Part shown: piece by piece, positions 1 to 8,248 of the stretch
Layout: the number at the start of each line of letters is the position of its first letter
Position numbering within the stretch: the stretch's first letter is position 1
From: an uncultured Eubacterium sp.
GTDB taxonomy: Bacteria > Bacillota > Clostridia > Oscillospirales > Acutalibacteraceae
Direction: 5' to 3'
Length of the DNA: 64,000 nucleotides
Assembly (NCBI GenBank): GCA_900539325.1
Contig: UQCC01000001.1
Span: 326,878-390,877, forward strand
The notes under the pieces: generated by a model
Database searches by the model: none
What the model was told of the DNA's origin: nothing
Seen by the model: the letters and a program-made list of their open reading frames with translations, nothing else
Position numbers and translations under genes: made by a program

Positions 1-1
1 G

Positions 2-652
2 GGTTCATCAAGACTTATAAAAATGAATTATAAAACATTTGATAATAAGCAGGGAATATCTTGTGATATAAAACTTACCGATGAACCGCAAGACAGTATG
101 GTTATTGCAACTCCGTGGGCAGAAGACAAAAAGGCTTTTTATTACAATCAAAAGATTAACTGTATGCGTGCAAGCGGTACAGTAACTTACAAAGGTAAAA
201 TCTATACACTTAATCCTGAAACAGACTTTGCCGGTCTTGATTGGGGCAGAGGAGTTTGGACAAAGGATAATTACTGGTATTGGGGCTCAGGTTCCGGTCA
301 AATTAACGGTGTACCTTTTGGTTTTAATCTCGGCTACGGTTTCGGTGACACAACCGCCGCAAGCGAAAATGTTATTTTCTATGACGGAAAAGCAAATAAG
401 TTTGATGATGTTGTTTTTAATATCAGTGATAATTATACCGATCCATGGACAATTAAGTCTTCCGATGGCAGATTTGATATGGATTTTACGCCGATTATAG
501 ACCGTAACGCTTTGATTGATGTTAAAGTTATTGTTACCGACCAGCATCAAGTATTCGGTAAAATGAACGGAACAGCCGTGCTTGATGACGGTACAAAAAT
601 TGAACTGAAAGACTTTATCTGCTTTGCAGAAAAAGTACATAATAAGTATTGA
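2..652 (+). CDS. DUF2804-family protein, C-terminal part (cut by window start)
   Basis: The reading frame is open from the first complete codon at base 2, so the start lies outside the window; the first ATG at 23 is probably internal. About 216 residues remain. The segment is rich in Trp and Gly (LDWGRGVW, YWYWGSGSG) followed by a Gly/Phe-rich stretch and short beta-strand-like segments, which matches the C-terminal half of DUF2804 proteins of roughly 330 residues as I remember them. No catalytic residues can be assigned and the biochemical role of the family is not established. The stop overlaps the next gene by one base, so the two are co-transcribed. Confidence 0.6.
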   Translation, partial: GSSRLIKMNYKTFDNKQGISCDIKLTDEPQDSMVIATPWAEDKKAFYYNQKINCMRASGTVTYKGKIYTLNPETDFAGLDWGRGVWTKDNYWYWGSGSGQINGVPFGFNLGYGFGDTTAASENVIFYDGKANKFDDVVFNISDNYTDPWTIKSSDGRFDMDFTPIIDRNALIDVKVIVTDQHQVFGKMNGTAVLDDGTKIELKDFICFAEKVHNKY

Positions 653-1635
653 TGAAAAAGTTTAATAAATTGTATGATTTGGCAGGAAAGCTTGAAGACG
701 AACTTGATTTTGACTTTCGTGCACAATCTCATAGAATAGATTCTTTTCAGGAATTTTACAAAAATATTATTGTTCCGTATGCTCACGGTGACAGAATTTA
801 TTTCAGAGGCGAAAGAATAAGAAGTATTGATCGTCCGTTATTGCCTTCCATTTTTAGGCATAGAAATATTGTGCTTGATGATGACGAAAATTTTGCACAA
901 GTAAATGCTCAAAGATTGCTTTGTTTTTACGATAAATATCCTGAATATACCGATGTTTTTAAAAAGACTATCGGTGGTTTATCAGAAGATAATCTGTATC
1001 CTTTTTTAAGCTTTTCACAACATTATTTTGGGTTGAGTCCACTGATAGATTTAACGAAAAATCCTTTTGTTTCTTTGTCTTTTGCATTAAAGAACAGAAC
1101 GGAATATGATGAGGATATACTTTTTTACACTGTTGAAATTAAGGATGAAAATGACTATACCTCTCATTCTCATATTGCAAATGAGTGGATGAAGAACTAT
1201 AATGTTATTGTACTCCGAGAAGCCCCTGCAAACGCAGCTGATGCTTTAAAGGAGTATAGCAAGGAAAGTTTGCTTAAACCCAAAGAATACAGCAAAGAAA
1301 ATTTGCTTCAATACAAGGATTTGATTGAAGAAATAAAGGGTAGGTCAATATTTGAAATCAGTGCTCCTACGGCAAAATTGATTGATGTACCTACCAACGA
1401 TTTGATGCGTTTTCAGCAAGGTGTGTTCCTTTTGCTTGATGATTTTACTATATTCGGCAACGGATATCTTACAAAGAAAATCAGGGATGATTTTGCCATT
1501 AAAAAATGGATTATAAACAAAAAAATTTGCCCTGAACTTTTGGAATATCAAAAGAAAAAAGCACCGTATTATGATTACGATACTATAACCGATTTGTCAA
1601 AGGCAGTCGGTAAAATTAAGAAAATATATTTTTAG
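652..1635 (+). CDS. FRG-domain protein
   Basis: A 327-residue cytoplasmic protein whose segment near residues 48-60 reads FRGERIRSIDRPLLPS, followed near residue 120 by SFSQHYFGLSPLIDLTKNP. This is the signature of the FRG domain, named after its conserved F-R/x-R-G residues. ATG at 652 overlaps the previous stop by one base (TGATG); a TTG at 649 would add one residue. The FRG domain occurs in uncharacterised bacterial proteins, some in defence-like or mobile contexts; its activity is not established. The C-terminal half has no second domain that I recognise. A role with the flanking DUF2804 and zinc-ribbon genes is only suggested by their spacing. Confidence 0.75.
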   Translation: MKKFNKLYDLAGKLEDELDFDFRAQSHRIDSFQEFYKNIIVPYAHGDRIYFRGERIRSIDRPLLPSIFRHRNIVLDDDENFAQVNAQRLLCFYDKYPEYTDVFKKTIGGLSEDNLYPFLSFSQHYFGLSPLIDLTKNPFVSLSFALKNRTEYDEDILFYTVEIKDENDYTSHSHIANEWMKNYNVIVLREAPANAADALKEYSKESLLKPKEYSKENLLQYKDLIEEIKGRSIFEISAPTAKLIDVPTNDLMRFQQGVFLLLDDFTIFGNGYLTKKIRDDFAIKKWIINKKICPELLEYQKKKAPYYDYDTITDLSKAVGKIKKIYF

Positions 1636-1645
1636 GAGTGATTTT

Positions 1646-2275
1646 ATGACATTTTTCAGTCGGCTTTCAGGCGACAATCAAGAATTGATAAAACTTGCGG
1701 TTTTGATTTTATTATCTTCGTTTTTGTCACTCCTTGTTTGCGTTTTGACCTCTGTTGCAATCAGCGAGGATTCAAAAGCACGAGGAATTAAAAACAGAAT
1801 AACATTTGCTGTTGTTGGATTTTTCTTTCCGATTCCGACTGCAATAGTTTATTTGATTGTCAGAAAAAATGCAAAGAAAATTCAGCCTAAAATATGTGAT
1901 TTTTGTGGTATATCTCTTGATAATTCGTTTACTGTTTGTCCGCAATGCGGTTCAACACAATTTACGGATTATTTGATAGTTGATAACGAAAAACATCATA
2001 AGGTTGCAAAAGCAACTGCAATATCAGCAATAGTTTTGTACATAGTTGTTTTAATTATAGGCTTGTATATGCAGTTTTCCGGTATGTTCTATACAACAAA
2101 TTTTGCACGAGATAAAAATAATTATAATTATGATAACGGTTATCAATACGGTTTTAATAATGATGATAGAGATGATGATGATGACAGAGATGACGAATTT
2201 GATAATGATGATTTAGACGATTATTTCAATCAGTTTGGAAATGGTCAAGATAATTCGGAGTCGTTTGATGATTGA
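1646..2275 (+). CDS. Zinc-ribbon membrane protein with acidic tail
   Basis: A 209-residue protein of unknown function. Hydrophobic segments lie near residues 15-40, 52-70 and 128-150. Between the second and third is a zinc-ribbon-like CDFCG ... CPQCG pair (about residues 88-109), so the ribbon probably sits between membrane segments on the cytoplasmic side. The last 40 or so residues are almost only Asp, Asn and Glu. An AGGAG ribosome site lies 8 bases before ATG, and the gene follows the FRG gene after 10 bases, which points to one operon. A hydrophobic stem plus zinc ribbon suggests an anchored regulatory or scaffold protein; this is inference. Confidence 0.7.
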   Translation: MTFFSRLSGDNQELIKLAVLILLSSFLSLLVCVLTSVAISEDSKARGIKNRITFAVVGFFFPIPTAIVYLIVRKNAKKIQPKICDFCGISLDNSFTVCPQCGSTQFTDYLIVDNEKHHKVAKATAISAIVLYIVVLIIGLYMQFSGMFYTTNFARDKNNYNYDNGYQYGFNNDDRDDDDDRDDEFDNDDLDDYFNQFGNGQDNSESFDD

Positions 2276-2290
2276 TGTTAAAAAATAATG

Positions 2291-2327
2291 GGCTTTACAG
2301 ATTATTTTTGTAAAGCCTCTTTTATTT
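2291..2327 (+). terminator. Bidirectional terminator between convergent genes
   Basis: Perfect 9-bp stem (GGCTTTACA at 2291-2299 with TGTAAAGCC at 2309-2317) and a T-rich run on the + side. On the minus strand the same stem is followed by CATTATTTTTT. It overlaps the last codons of the minus-strand YdcF-like gene. Confidence 0.8.
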
Positions 2328-3054
2328 TCATATACCATATTCCGAAAACCTCTCTTGTAAAATATGGCACTCGCAGTATAGGTATGCTTTTTGCCGGAAG
2401 TGAATATGGATTTAAACCGACTTTTTGAGCATACTTTTTTGCTCTTAACATATGATATTCGCTTGTTGCCACGGAAATGTTTTCGGACAAGTTGAGAGTA
2501 TCAATTATTTGTTTTGAATATAGCATATTTTCATAGGTGGAGGTTGATTTTTCTTCTTTTATTAATCTGTCTTTGTCGATTCCGTATGAAGTCATTAATC
2601 TAAACATACATTCCGCTTCGCTTATATCTTCGTCATCGCCCTGACCTCCGGATAAAATCGCAACAGCTTTTTTGTTTGCTTTCATATATTCGGCAGCAGC
2701 ACGGCAACGCTTTACAAGAGCCTTTGACGGCACATTGCCTTTAACTCTGCACCCGAGAACAATAACTGTTGTTTCGCTTTTTGCGTTGCACTTAATTGCA
2801 TTAATGATTTTAAGCAGTGTTATGAAAAACAATGTTAAAAATATTATGAGCAATCCTAAAAATAATATAATTAAAATCCTTCCCGTGGGATATGTGAAAA
2901 TTTTTTTGATTTGTTCATAAAAAACCGAAAAAATAATCACAAAAGCACCTAAGGTTATTCCAAAAATATTTCCCAAATTTATTTTTGATTTGTATAGCGG
3001 AGATACATACACGGCAATGATTAGTATTCCGATAATTATTAAAACTGATTTCAT
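2302..3054 (-). CDS. YdcF/SanA-like DUF218 membrane protein
   Basis: About 250 residues. The N-terminal 90 residues hold three hydrophobic segments. The C-terminal domain has the DUF218 pattern: VIVLGCRVKG, then RCRAAAEYMK, ILSGGQG, the acid/Glu segment EAECM, ST-Y-EN and a late SEYHMLRA. DUF218 proteins include YdcF and SanA, associated with envelope integrity; the reaction is not settled. I chose ATG at 3054 because an AAAGGTGAG ribosome site sits 7 bases upstream; a longer frame to 3093 has no such site. Convergent with the zinc-ribbon gene and divergent from gdhA. Confidence 0.8.
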   Translation of the reverse strand: MKSVLIIIGILIIAVYVSPLYKSKINLGNIFGITLGAFVIIFSVFYEQIKKIFTYPTGRILIILFLGLLIIFLTLFFITLLKIINAIKCNAKSETTVIVLGCRVKGNVPSKALVKRCRAAAEYMKANKKAVAILSGGQGDDEDISEAECMFRLMTSYGIDKDRLIKEEKSTSTYENMLYSKQIIDTLNLSENISVATSEYHMLRAKKYAQKVGLNPYSLPAKSIPILRVPYFTREVFGIWYMKIKEALQK

Positions 3055-3139
3055 ATACTCACCTTTGTATATTTTATACAAATACACTAACATAATTACA
3101 AATTTTTGTAAATAATTTTATAAAATTTAGATAAAATTA

Positions 3140-3168
3140 GTGACAAATTAGATATATTGTGATATTAT
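3140..3168 (+). promoter_or_regulatory. gdhA promoter (extended -10)
   Basis: GTGACA at 3140-3145, 17-base spacer, TATTAT at 3163-3168 preceded by TGA (extended -10). Predicted start is near 3175. Confidence 0.6.
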
Positions 3169-3173
3169 ATAAA

Positions 3174-3193
3174 TGCTTTAATGAGTTAAAGCA
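3174..3193 (+). promoter_or_regulatory. 5'-terminal hairpin of the gdhA mRNA
   Basis: Perfect 8-bp stem TGCTTTAA / TTAAAGCA around a TGAG loop, placed almost exactly at the predicted 5' end of the gdhA transcript. There is no T-run after it, so it is not a terminator. A 5'-end stem of this type can protect an mRNA from 5'-end-dependent decay; that role is inferred. Confidence 0.5.
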
Positions 3194-3226
3194 ATATAAC
3201 AAACTAAATTATGAGAGGGATAAGTT

Positions 3227-4561
3227 ATGGCTTATGTTGATGAGATACTCGAGTATCTTGAAAGAAAAGATTATTATGAACCTGAATTTATTCAGGCTGT
3301 AAGCGAGGTTCTTAACTCACTTCGTCCTGTAATCGACGCTAATGAAAAGAAGTACCGCCAGGTTGCTCTTCTTGAAAGACTTATTGAACCTGAAAGAATT
3401 CTTAGATTTAGAGTTCCGTGGATTGATGACAATGGACAGGTACACGTAAATCGCGGCTATCGTGTTCAGTTTAACTCCGCAATCGGTCCTTATAAGGGCG
3501 GTTTAAGACTTCATCCAAGCGTAAACCTCGGTATCGTTAAGTTCCTTGGTTTTGAGCAAATTTTCAAAAACTCACTTACAGGTCTTCCTATCGGCGGCGG
3601 TAAGGGTGGCTCCGATTTTGACCCTAAGGGCAAGAGCGACAGAGAAATTATGATGTTCTGCCAAAGCTTTATGACAGAACTTTGCAAGGTTATCGGTGCT
3701 GATACCGACGTACCTGCCGGCGATATCGGTACAGGTGCAAGAGAAATCGGTTATATGTTCGGACAGTATAAGAGAATTTGCGGTACCTATGAAGGTGTAC
3801 TTACAGGTAAAGGTCTTTCATTCGGTGGCTCTCTTGCAAGAACCGAAGCTACCGGCTACGGACTTCTTTACTTTACGGAAGAAATGCTTAAATGTAACAA
3901 TTCTTCTATTGAAGGCAAAACAGTTTGTGTTTCCGGTTCGGGTAACGTAGCTATTTATGCGGTTGAAAAGGCAGAAATGCTCGGCGCAAAGGTTGTAACC
4001 GTTTCGGATTCAACAGGTTGGATTTATGATCCTGAAGGCATTGATGTTGCTCTTCTTAAGGATGTTAAGGAAAACAGAAGAGAAAGACTTACAGCATATG
4101 CTGAGGCTCGTCCTTCTGCTAAATATCATCCGGGCAGAGGTGTATGGCAGATTAAGTGCGATGTTGCTTTGCCATGCGCTACTCAAAACGAACTCACTAT
4201 CGACGATGCAAAACTTCTTGTTGAAAACGGTTGTATTGCAGTTGCTGAGGGTGCTAATATGCCGACTACTCTTGAAGCAACAAAGTATTTGCAGGAACAC
4301 GGTATAATGTTTGCTCCGGGTAAGGCTGCAAATGCAGGCGGTGTTGCAACTTCTGCTCTTGAAATGAGCCAGAACAGCGAACGTATCAGCTGGACTTTTG
4401 AAAAGGTTGACGCCAAACTTAAAGAAATTATGGTTAATATTTATCATAACGTTGACAATGCGGCTAAGAAGTACGGCCTTGATGGCGACTATGTTGCAGG
4501 TGCAAATATTGCCGGTTTTGAAAAAGTTGCAGATGCTATGATGGCACAGGGTATTGTTTGA
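3227..4561 (+). CDS. gdhA: NADP-type glutamate dehydrogenase
   Basis: A 444-residue hexameric-type glutamate dehydrogenase, the usual length of the family. It catalyses 2-oxoglutarate + NH4+ + NAD(P)H to glutamate and is a main ammonia-assimilation route in gut Clostridia. Visible landmarks are GPYKGGLR and LPIGGGKGG around the substrate site (catalytic Lys in GGGKGG, about residue 125), PAGDIGTGAREI, and the nucleotide-binding GSGNVA near residue 238. NADP preference is inferred from length and similarity. The gene stands alone with its own promoter, an AGAGGGA ribosome site and its own terminator. Confidence 0.95.
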   Translation: MAYVDEILEYLERKDYYEPEFIQAVSEVLNSLRPVIDANEKKYRQVALLERLIEPERILRFRVPWIDDNGQVHVNRGYRVQFNSAIGPYKGGLRLHPSVNLGIVKFLGFEQIFKNSLTGLPIGGGKGGSDFDPKGKSDREIMMFCQSFMTELCKVIGADTDVPAGDIGTGAREIGYMFGQYKRICGTYEGVLTGKGLSFGGSLARTEATGYGLLYFTEEMLKCNNSSIEGKTVCVSGSGNVAIYAVEKAEMLGAKVVTVSDSTGWIYDPEGIDVALLKDVKENRRERLTAYAEARPSAKYHPGRGVWQIKCDVALPCATQNELTIDDAKLLVENGCIAVAEGANMPTTLEATKYLQEHGIMFAPGKAANAGGVATSALEMSQNSERISWTFEKVDAKLKEIMVNIYHNVDNAAKKYGLDGDYVAGANIAGFEKVADAMMAQGIV

Positions 4562-4583
4562 TTTACAATAACATATATTTTGA

Positions 4584-4612
4584 GAGGACGATTCGTTTCG
4601 TCCTCTTTTATT
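4584..4612 (+). terminator. gdhA terminator
   Basis: GAGGACGA (4584-4591) pairs with TCGTCCTC (4598-4605) around a 6-base loop, followed by TTTTATT. Confidence 0.85.
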
Positions 4613-4635
4613 ATATTTTAATAATATATTTATTA

Positions 4636-4664
4636 TTGCAAGAATGATGTTTATGTGTTATAAT
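4636..4664 (+). promoter_or_regulatory. ruvCAB promoter
   Basis: TTGCAA at 4636-4641, 17-base spacer, perfect TATAAT at 4659-4664 with an upstream TG (extended -10). Predicted start near 4671, only about 26 bases before the preferred ruvC ATG. Confidence 0.75.
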
Positions 4665-4696
4665 ATCAAAAATATTATGTGAAAGAGCGGTTCTTG

Positions 4697-5215
4697 ATGG
4701 TTATTTTGGGAATTGACCCCGGTTATGCCATAGTCGGATGGGGAGTAATTGAATATTCTCATTCTCATTTCAGAGTGCTGGGATACGGTGCAATTACAAC
4801 TCCTGCCGATTCTCCGTTTCCTCAACGACTTCAAACAATATACAACGATATGTGCTACATCTTTGAAAAGTATAAGCCCGAAGTGATGAGTATGGAAAAA
4901 TTGTTCTACAATTCCAACCAAAAAACCGTTATTGATGTTGCACAGGCGAGGGGAGTAATTACTCTTGCCGCTCAAATGAATATGAAAGACATTTATGAAT
5001 ACACGCCTCTTCAGGTAAAGCAATCGGTTACGGGATACGGCAGAGCCGAAAAAAAGCAGGTTATGGAAATGACAAAAAGTATTCTTAATCTTCCGTCTAT
5101 TCCTAAGCCCGATGATACAGCCGATGCTTTAGCTATGGCTATTTGTCATGCACATTGCAGTGGTTCTGCTATGAATAAAATTAACAATATGATTAATTTT
5201 GGAGAAAAACGATGA
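4697..5215 (+). CDS. ruvC: Holliday junction endonuclease RuvC
   Basis: RuvC resolves four-way DNA junctions made by recombination, in complex with RuvA and RuvB. The protein begins with MVILGIDPG, where the Asp is the first metal ligand; SMEKLFYN (about residue 65) supplies the Glu and DDTADALAMA near residue 143 the final acidic residues. From ATG 4697 the product is 172 residues, normal for RuvC. A GTG at 4679 would add six residues, but the ATG gives the usual family start. It overlaps ruvA by four bases (ATGA). Confidence 0.95.
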   Translation: MVILGIDPGYAIVGWGVIEYSHSHFRVLGYGAITTPADSPFPQRLQTIYNDMCYIFEKYKPEVMSMEKLFYNSNQKTVIDVAQARGVITLAAQMNMKDIYEYTPLQVKQSVTGYGRAEKKQVMEMTKSILNLPSIPKPDDTADALAMAICHAHCSGSAMNKINNMINFGEKR

Positions 5216-5817
5216 TTTACAGCTTAAAGGGTACTCTTACATATATTGAACCGACATTTGCAGTTGTAGAATGCGGTGGAGTCGGCTTTAAATGCTTTGC
5301 AAGCACTACAACAATCACTTCGCTCACATCAATCGGAACAGAAGTAAAACTTTTAACATATATGAGCATCAGAGAAGATGCTATGGATTTGTATGGGTTT
5401 GCAACACAAAACGAACTCAATGCGTTTAAACTCTTAATTTCGGTAAGCGGTGTAGGTCCTAAAGCCGCAATATCTATTTTGTCTGCTTTGGCTCCCGACA
5501 GACTTGCGGTTGCAGTATCGTGCGGCGATGTCAAATCCATACAGGCGGCACAGGGCGTCGGTAAAAAAACAGCCGAACGCATTGTACTTGAACTTAAAGA
5601 TAAAATGAATGTTGTAGCCGGAGGTGAAACAGCCGCCGTTGTTGATAACATTCAGTCTGCCGTTGTCGGCAGCAATTCATCGGAAGCTATTGAAGTTCTC
5701 GTTTCTCTTGGATTTAACCAATCCGATGCGGCTCTTGTTGTCGGCAAGCTTGACCCAAATATGTCTGTTGACGATATGATAAGAAAAGGACTTCAAAGTC
5801 TTTCGGCTAATTTGTAA
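5212..5817 (+). CDS. ruvA: Holliday junction branch-migration protein RuvA
   Basis: RuvA binds Holliday junctions as a tetramer and loads RuvB. The 201-residue product has the OB-fold N-terminal domain (MIYSLKGTL... to about residue 65), tandem helix-hairpin-helix motifs (VSGVGPKAA and AQGVGKKTAERI, residues 77-125) and a C-terminal domain that contacts RuvB (from about residue 150: EAIEVLVSLGF). It starts inside the ruvC stop and ruvB follows after 11 bases, the standard ruvCAB order. Confidence 0.95.
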   Translation: MIYSLKGTLTYIEPTFAVVECGGVGFKCFASTTTITSLTSIGTEVKLLTYMSIREDAMDLYGFATQNELNAFKLLISVSGVGPKAAISILSALAPDRLAVAVSCGDVKSIQAAQGVGKKTAERIVLELKDKMNVVAGGETAAVVDNIQSAVVGSNSSEAIEVLVSLGFNQSDAALVVGKLDPNMSVDDMIRKGLQSLSANL

Positions 5818-5828
5818 CAGGTGAAATT

Positions 5829-6884
5829 ATGATAGAAAACGAATTTGAATATGATTTTGAAAATCGTATGTCGGCTCCGGAATATACACCTGCCGATGAG
5901 GATATAGAAAATTCTTTAAGACCTAAACAGCTTACCGACTATGTCGGACAGGAAAAAGCAAAGGAAAATCTTTCGATATATATAAAAGCCGCAAAACAGC
6001 GTGGCGAATCGCTTGACCATGTACTCTTTTACGGCCCTCCGGGACTCGGTAAAACTACTCTTGCGGGTATTGTTGCAAACGAGATGGGTGTTAACATTCG
6101 TGTTACTTCAGGTCCTGCAATTGAAAAACAGGGCGATTTGGTTGCAATTCTTTCAAATCTTGAACAGGGTGATGTCCTTTTTATAGATGAAATTCATCGA
6201 CTTAACAGAACGGTTGAGGAAATTCTCTATCCTGCAATGGAAGATGGAAAAATTGATATTATTATCGGCAAAGGTCCAAGTGCAAGAAGCTATCAGTTGA
6301 GCTTGCCGAAATTTACGCTAATCGGTGCCACAACAAGAGCAGGTCAGCTTTCTGCTCCGCTCCGTGACAGATTCGGCGTTATACTTCGACTTGAAATGTA
6401 TACTCCCGAGGAACTTTCACAAATTGTTAAAAGGTCGTCAAAAATCCTCAATATTCCTGTTGATGATGAGGGTGCATATCAAATTGCGAGCCGTTCAAGA
6501 GGAACTCCCCGTATTGCAAACCGCTTGTTAAAACGAAGCAGAGATTTTGCCGAAGTAAAATACGACGGCGTAATTACTGCCGAAGCGGCGGCTTCCGCAC
6601 TCAACAGTATGGAAATTGACGAACTCGGACTTGATTCAATCGACCGCAGATTGTTAACAACAATGGTTAAGAATTACAACGGCGGTCCTGTCGGACTTGA
6701 AACGATTTCTGCCGCTATCGGTGAGGAATCGGTTACAATCGAGGATGTTTATGAGCCTTATCTTATGCAAATCGGATTTTTGGCAAGAACACCGAGGGGC
6801 AGAATTGTTACCCCGGCAGGTTATAAACATCTCGGAATAGAACAGAATAATACAGAAAATCCACAACAATCATTTGATTTATAA
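5829..6884 (+). CDS. ruvB: Holliday junction helicase RuvB
   Basis: AAA+ motor that drives branch migration. Length is 351 residues. Seen in order: SLRPKQLTDYVGQ at the N-terminus, Walker A GPPGLGKTTLAG (about residue 68), Walker B LFIDEIHRL, the sensor segment GATTRAG, the arginine-finger region APLRDRFGV, and a C-terminal winged helix with RTPRGRIVTPAGY. Translation starts after an AGGTGA ribosome site. glmM follows after 11 bases, so recombination and cell-wall precursor genes share one transcript. Confidence 0.96.
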   Translation: MIENEFEYDFENRMSAPEYTPADEDIENSLRPKQLTDYVGQEKAKENLSIYIKAAKQRGESLDHVLFYGPPGLGKTTLAGIVANEMGVNIRVTSGPAIEKQGDLVAILSNLEQGDVLFIDEIHRLNRTVEEILYPAMEDGKIDIIIGKGPSARSYQLSLPKFTLIGATTRAGQLSAPLRDRFGVILRLEMYTPEELSQIVKRSSKILNIPVDDEGAYQIASRSRGTPRIANRLLKRSRDFAEVKYDGVITAEAAASALNSMEIDELGLDSIDRRLLTTMVKNYNGGPVGLETISAAIGEESVTIEDVYEPYLMQIGFLARTPRGRIVTPAGYKHLGIEQNNTENPQQSFDL

Positions 6885-6895
6885 GGAGCTATGTT

Positions 6896-8248
6896 ATGGG
6901 CAGATTATTCGGTACAGACGGTGTAAGAGGAATTGCAAACAAAGATTTAACCAATGAACTTGCAATGCAGATTGGCTCGGCGGCAGCAGCAGTTTTGCTT
7001 AAAGAGTCAAAAAGTGCAAAACCGACAGTTCTTATAGGTAAAGACACAAGAGCGTCCGGTGATATGCTTGAAGCCGCACTTACTGCCGGTCTTTGCAGTG
7101 TTGGATGTAATGTTCTTTCAGTCGGAATTGTTCCTACTCCTGCAGTTGCATATCTTGTGGGATTGTATGAATGTGAAGCCGGCATTATGATTTCCGCTTC
7201 ACACAATCCTTGTGAATATAACGGAATCAAGATTTTTCAAAAATCAGGATACAAGCTTGATGATTCTCTTGAAGAAGAGATTGAAGCAATAATTCTTGAT
7301 AAATCCGAAAAAATTGAATATAAAATCGGCGGTGAAGTCGGTAATGCGACAAAATGCAAATCCGCTGTTAAAGACTATATTGAACATGTTGTCGGTACAA
7401 CAGATGTAAAATTTGACGGACTTAAAATTGCACTTGATTGTGCAAACGGTTCTGCAAGCGTGTGTGCAAAGGAAATTTTCACTTCACTCGGAGCAAAGTG
7501 TTTTATGCTTTCGGACACTCCTGACGGAGTAAATATTAACGATAAATGCGGTTCAACTCATCCTGAGGAACTTATGAAGTTTGTCAAGGATGCGGGTCTT
7601 GATTTAGGTCTTGCCTTTGACGGCGATGCCGACAGAATGCTTGCTGTTGACGAAAACGGAGAACTTGTTGACGGTGATAAGGTAATTGCCGTTTGTGCAT
7701 CTAAAATGAAAGAAGAGGGCAAACTTAAAAAAAATACTGCCGTTGTAACTGTAATGAGTAACATGGGATTTTTCAAGTTCTGCGAAGCTAATAACATTAA
7801 TTGCGAAAAAACAGCCGTAGGTGACAGATATGTTCTTGAAAAAATGCTTAAAGAAGGCTATAATATCGGCGGCGAACAATCGGGACATGTAATTTTTCTT
7901 GATTATGCCACAACCGGTGACGGTGAATTATCCGGTGTTCAGCTTCTTGAAACCGTTGTAAAAAGCGGTAAAAAGTTGTCGGAACTTGCTTCGGTAATGC
8001 AGGTATATCCTCAGGTACTTATCAATGTTAAAGTTTCGGCAGAGGGTAAGAAAAAATATAATAATGACGAATATATCATTGCCGCAACTCAAAAGGCAGA
8101 AATGGAACTGATGGGCGACGGTCGTGTGCTTGTCAGAGTAAGCGGAACAGAGCCTTTAGTCAGAGTTATGCTTGAAGGCAAGGATATTAATCATATACAA
8201 AAGCTCGGCGAACAAATTGCCGAGGTAGTTAAGGAAAGACTTTCGTAA
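6896..8248 (+). CDS. glmM: Phosphoglucosamine mutase
   Basis: Converts glucosamine-6-phosphate to glucosamine-1-phosphate on the way to UDP-GlcNAc. The 450-residue protein starts GRLFGTDGVRG and carries the phosphoserine loop ISASHNP with the catalytic serine at residue 102, the Mg2+ loop FDGDADRM near residue 243, the sugar-binding GGEQSGH segment, and the phosphate-binding RVSGTEPLVRV near the C-terminus. An AAGGAGC ribosome site precedes ATG. The stop overlaps the next ATG by one base. Confidence 0.96.
   Translation: MGRLFGTDGVRGIANKDLTNELAMQIGSAAAAVLLKESKSAKPTVLIGKDTRASGDMLEAALTAGLCSVGCNVLSVGIVPTPAVAYLVGLYECEAGIMISASHNPCEYNGIKIFQKSGYKLDDSLEEEIEAIILDKSEKIEYKIGGEVGNATKCKSAVKDYIEHVVGTTDVKFDGLKIALDCANGSASVCAKEIFTSLGAKCFMLSDTPDGVNINDKCGSTHPEELMKFVKDAGLDLGLAFDGDADRMLAVDENGELVDGDKVIAVCASKMKEEGKLKKNTAVVTVMSNMGFFKFCEANNINCEKTAVGDRYVLEKMLKEGYNIGGEQSGHVIFLDYATTGDGELSGVQLLETVVKSGKKLSELASVMQVYPQVLINVKVSAEGKKKYNNDEYIIAATQKAEMELMGDGRVLVRVSGTEPLVRVMLEGKDINHIQKLGEQIAEVVKERLS

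Noticed and set aside
2160..2275. GATGAT-rich stretch as a microsatellite
   Set aside because: It is the in-frame acidic tail of the zinc-ribbon membrane protein.
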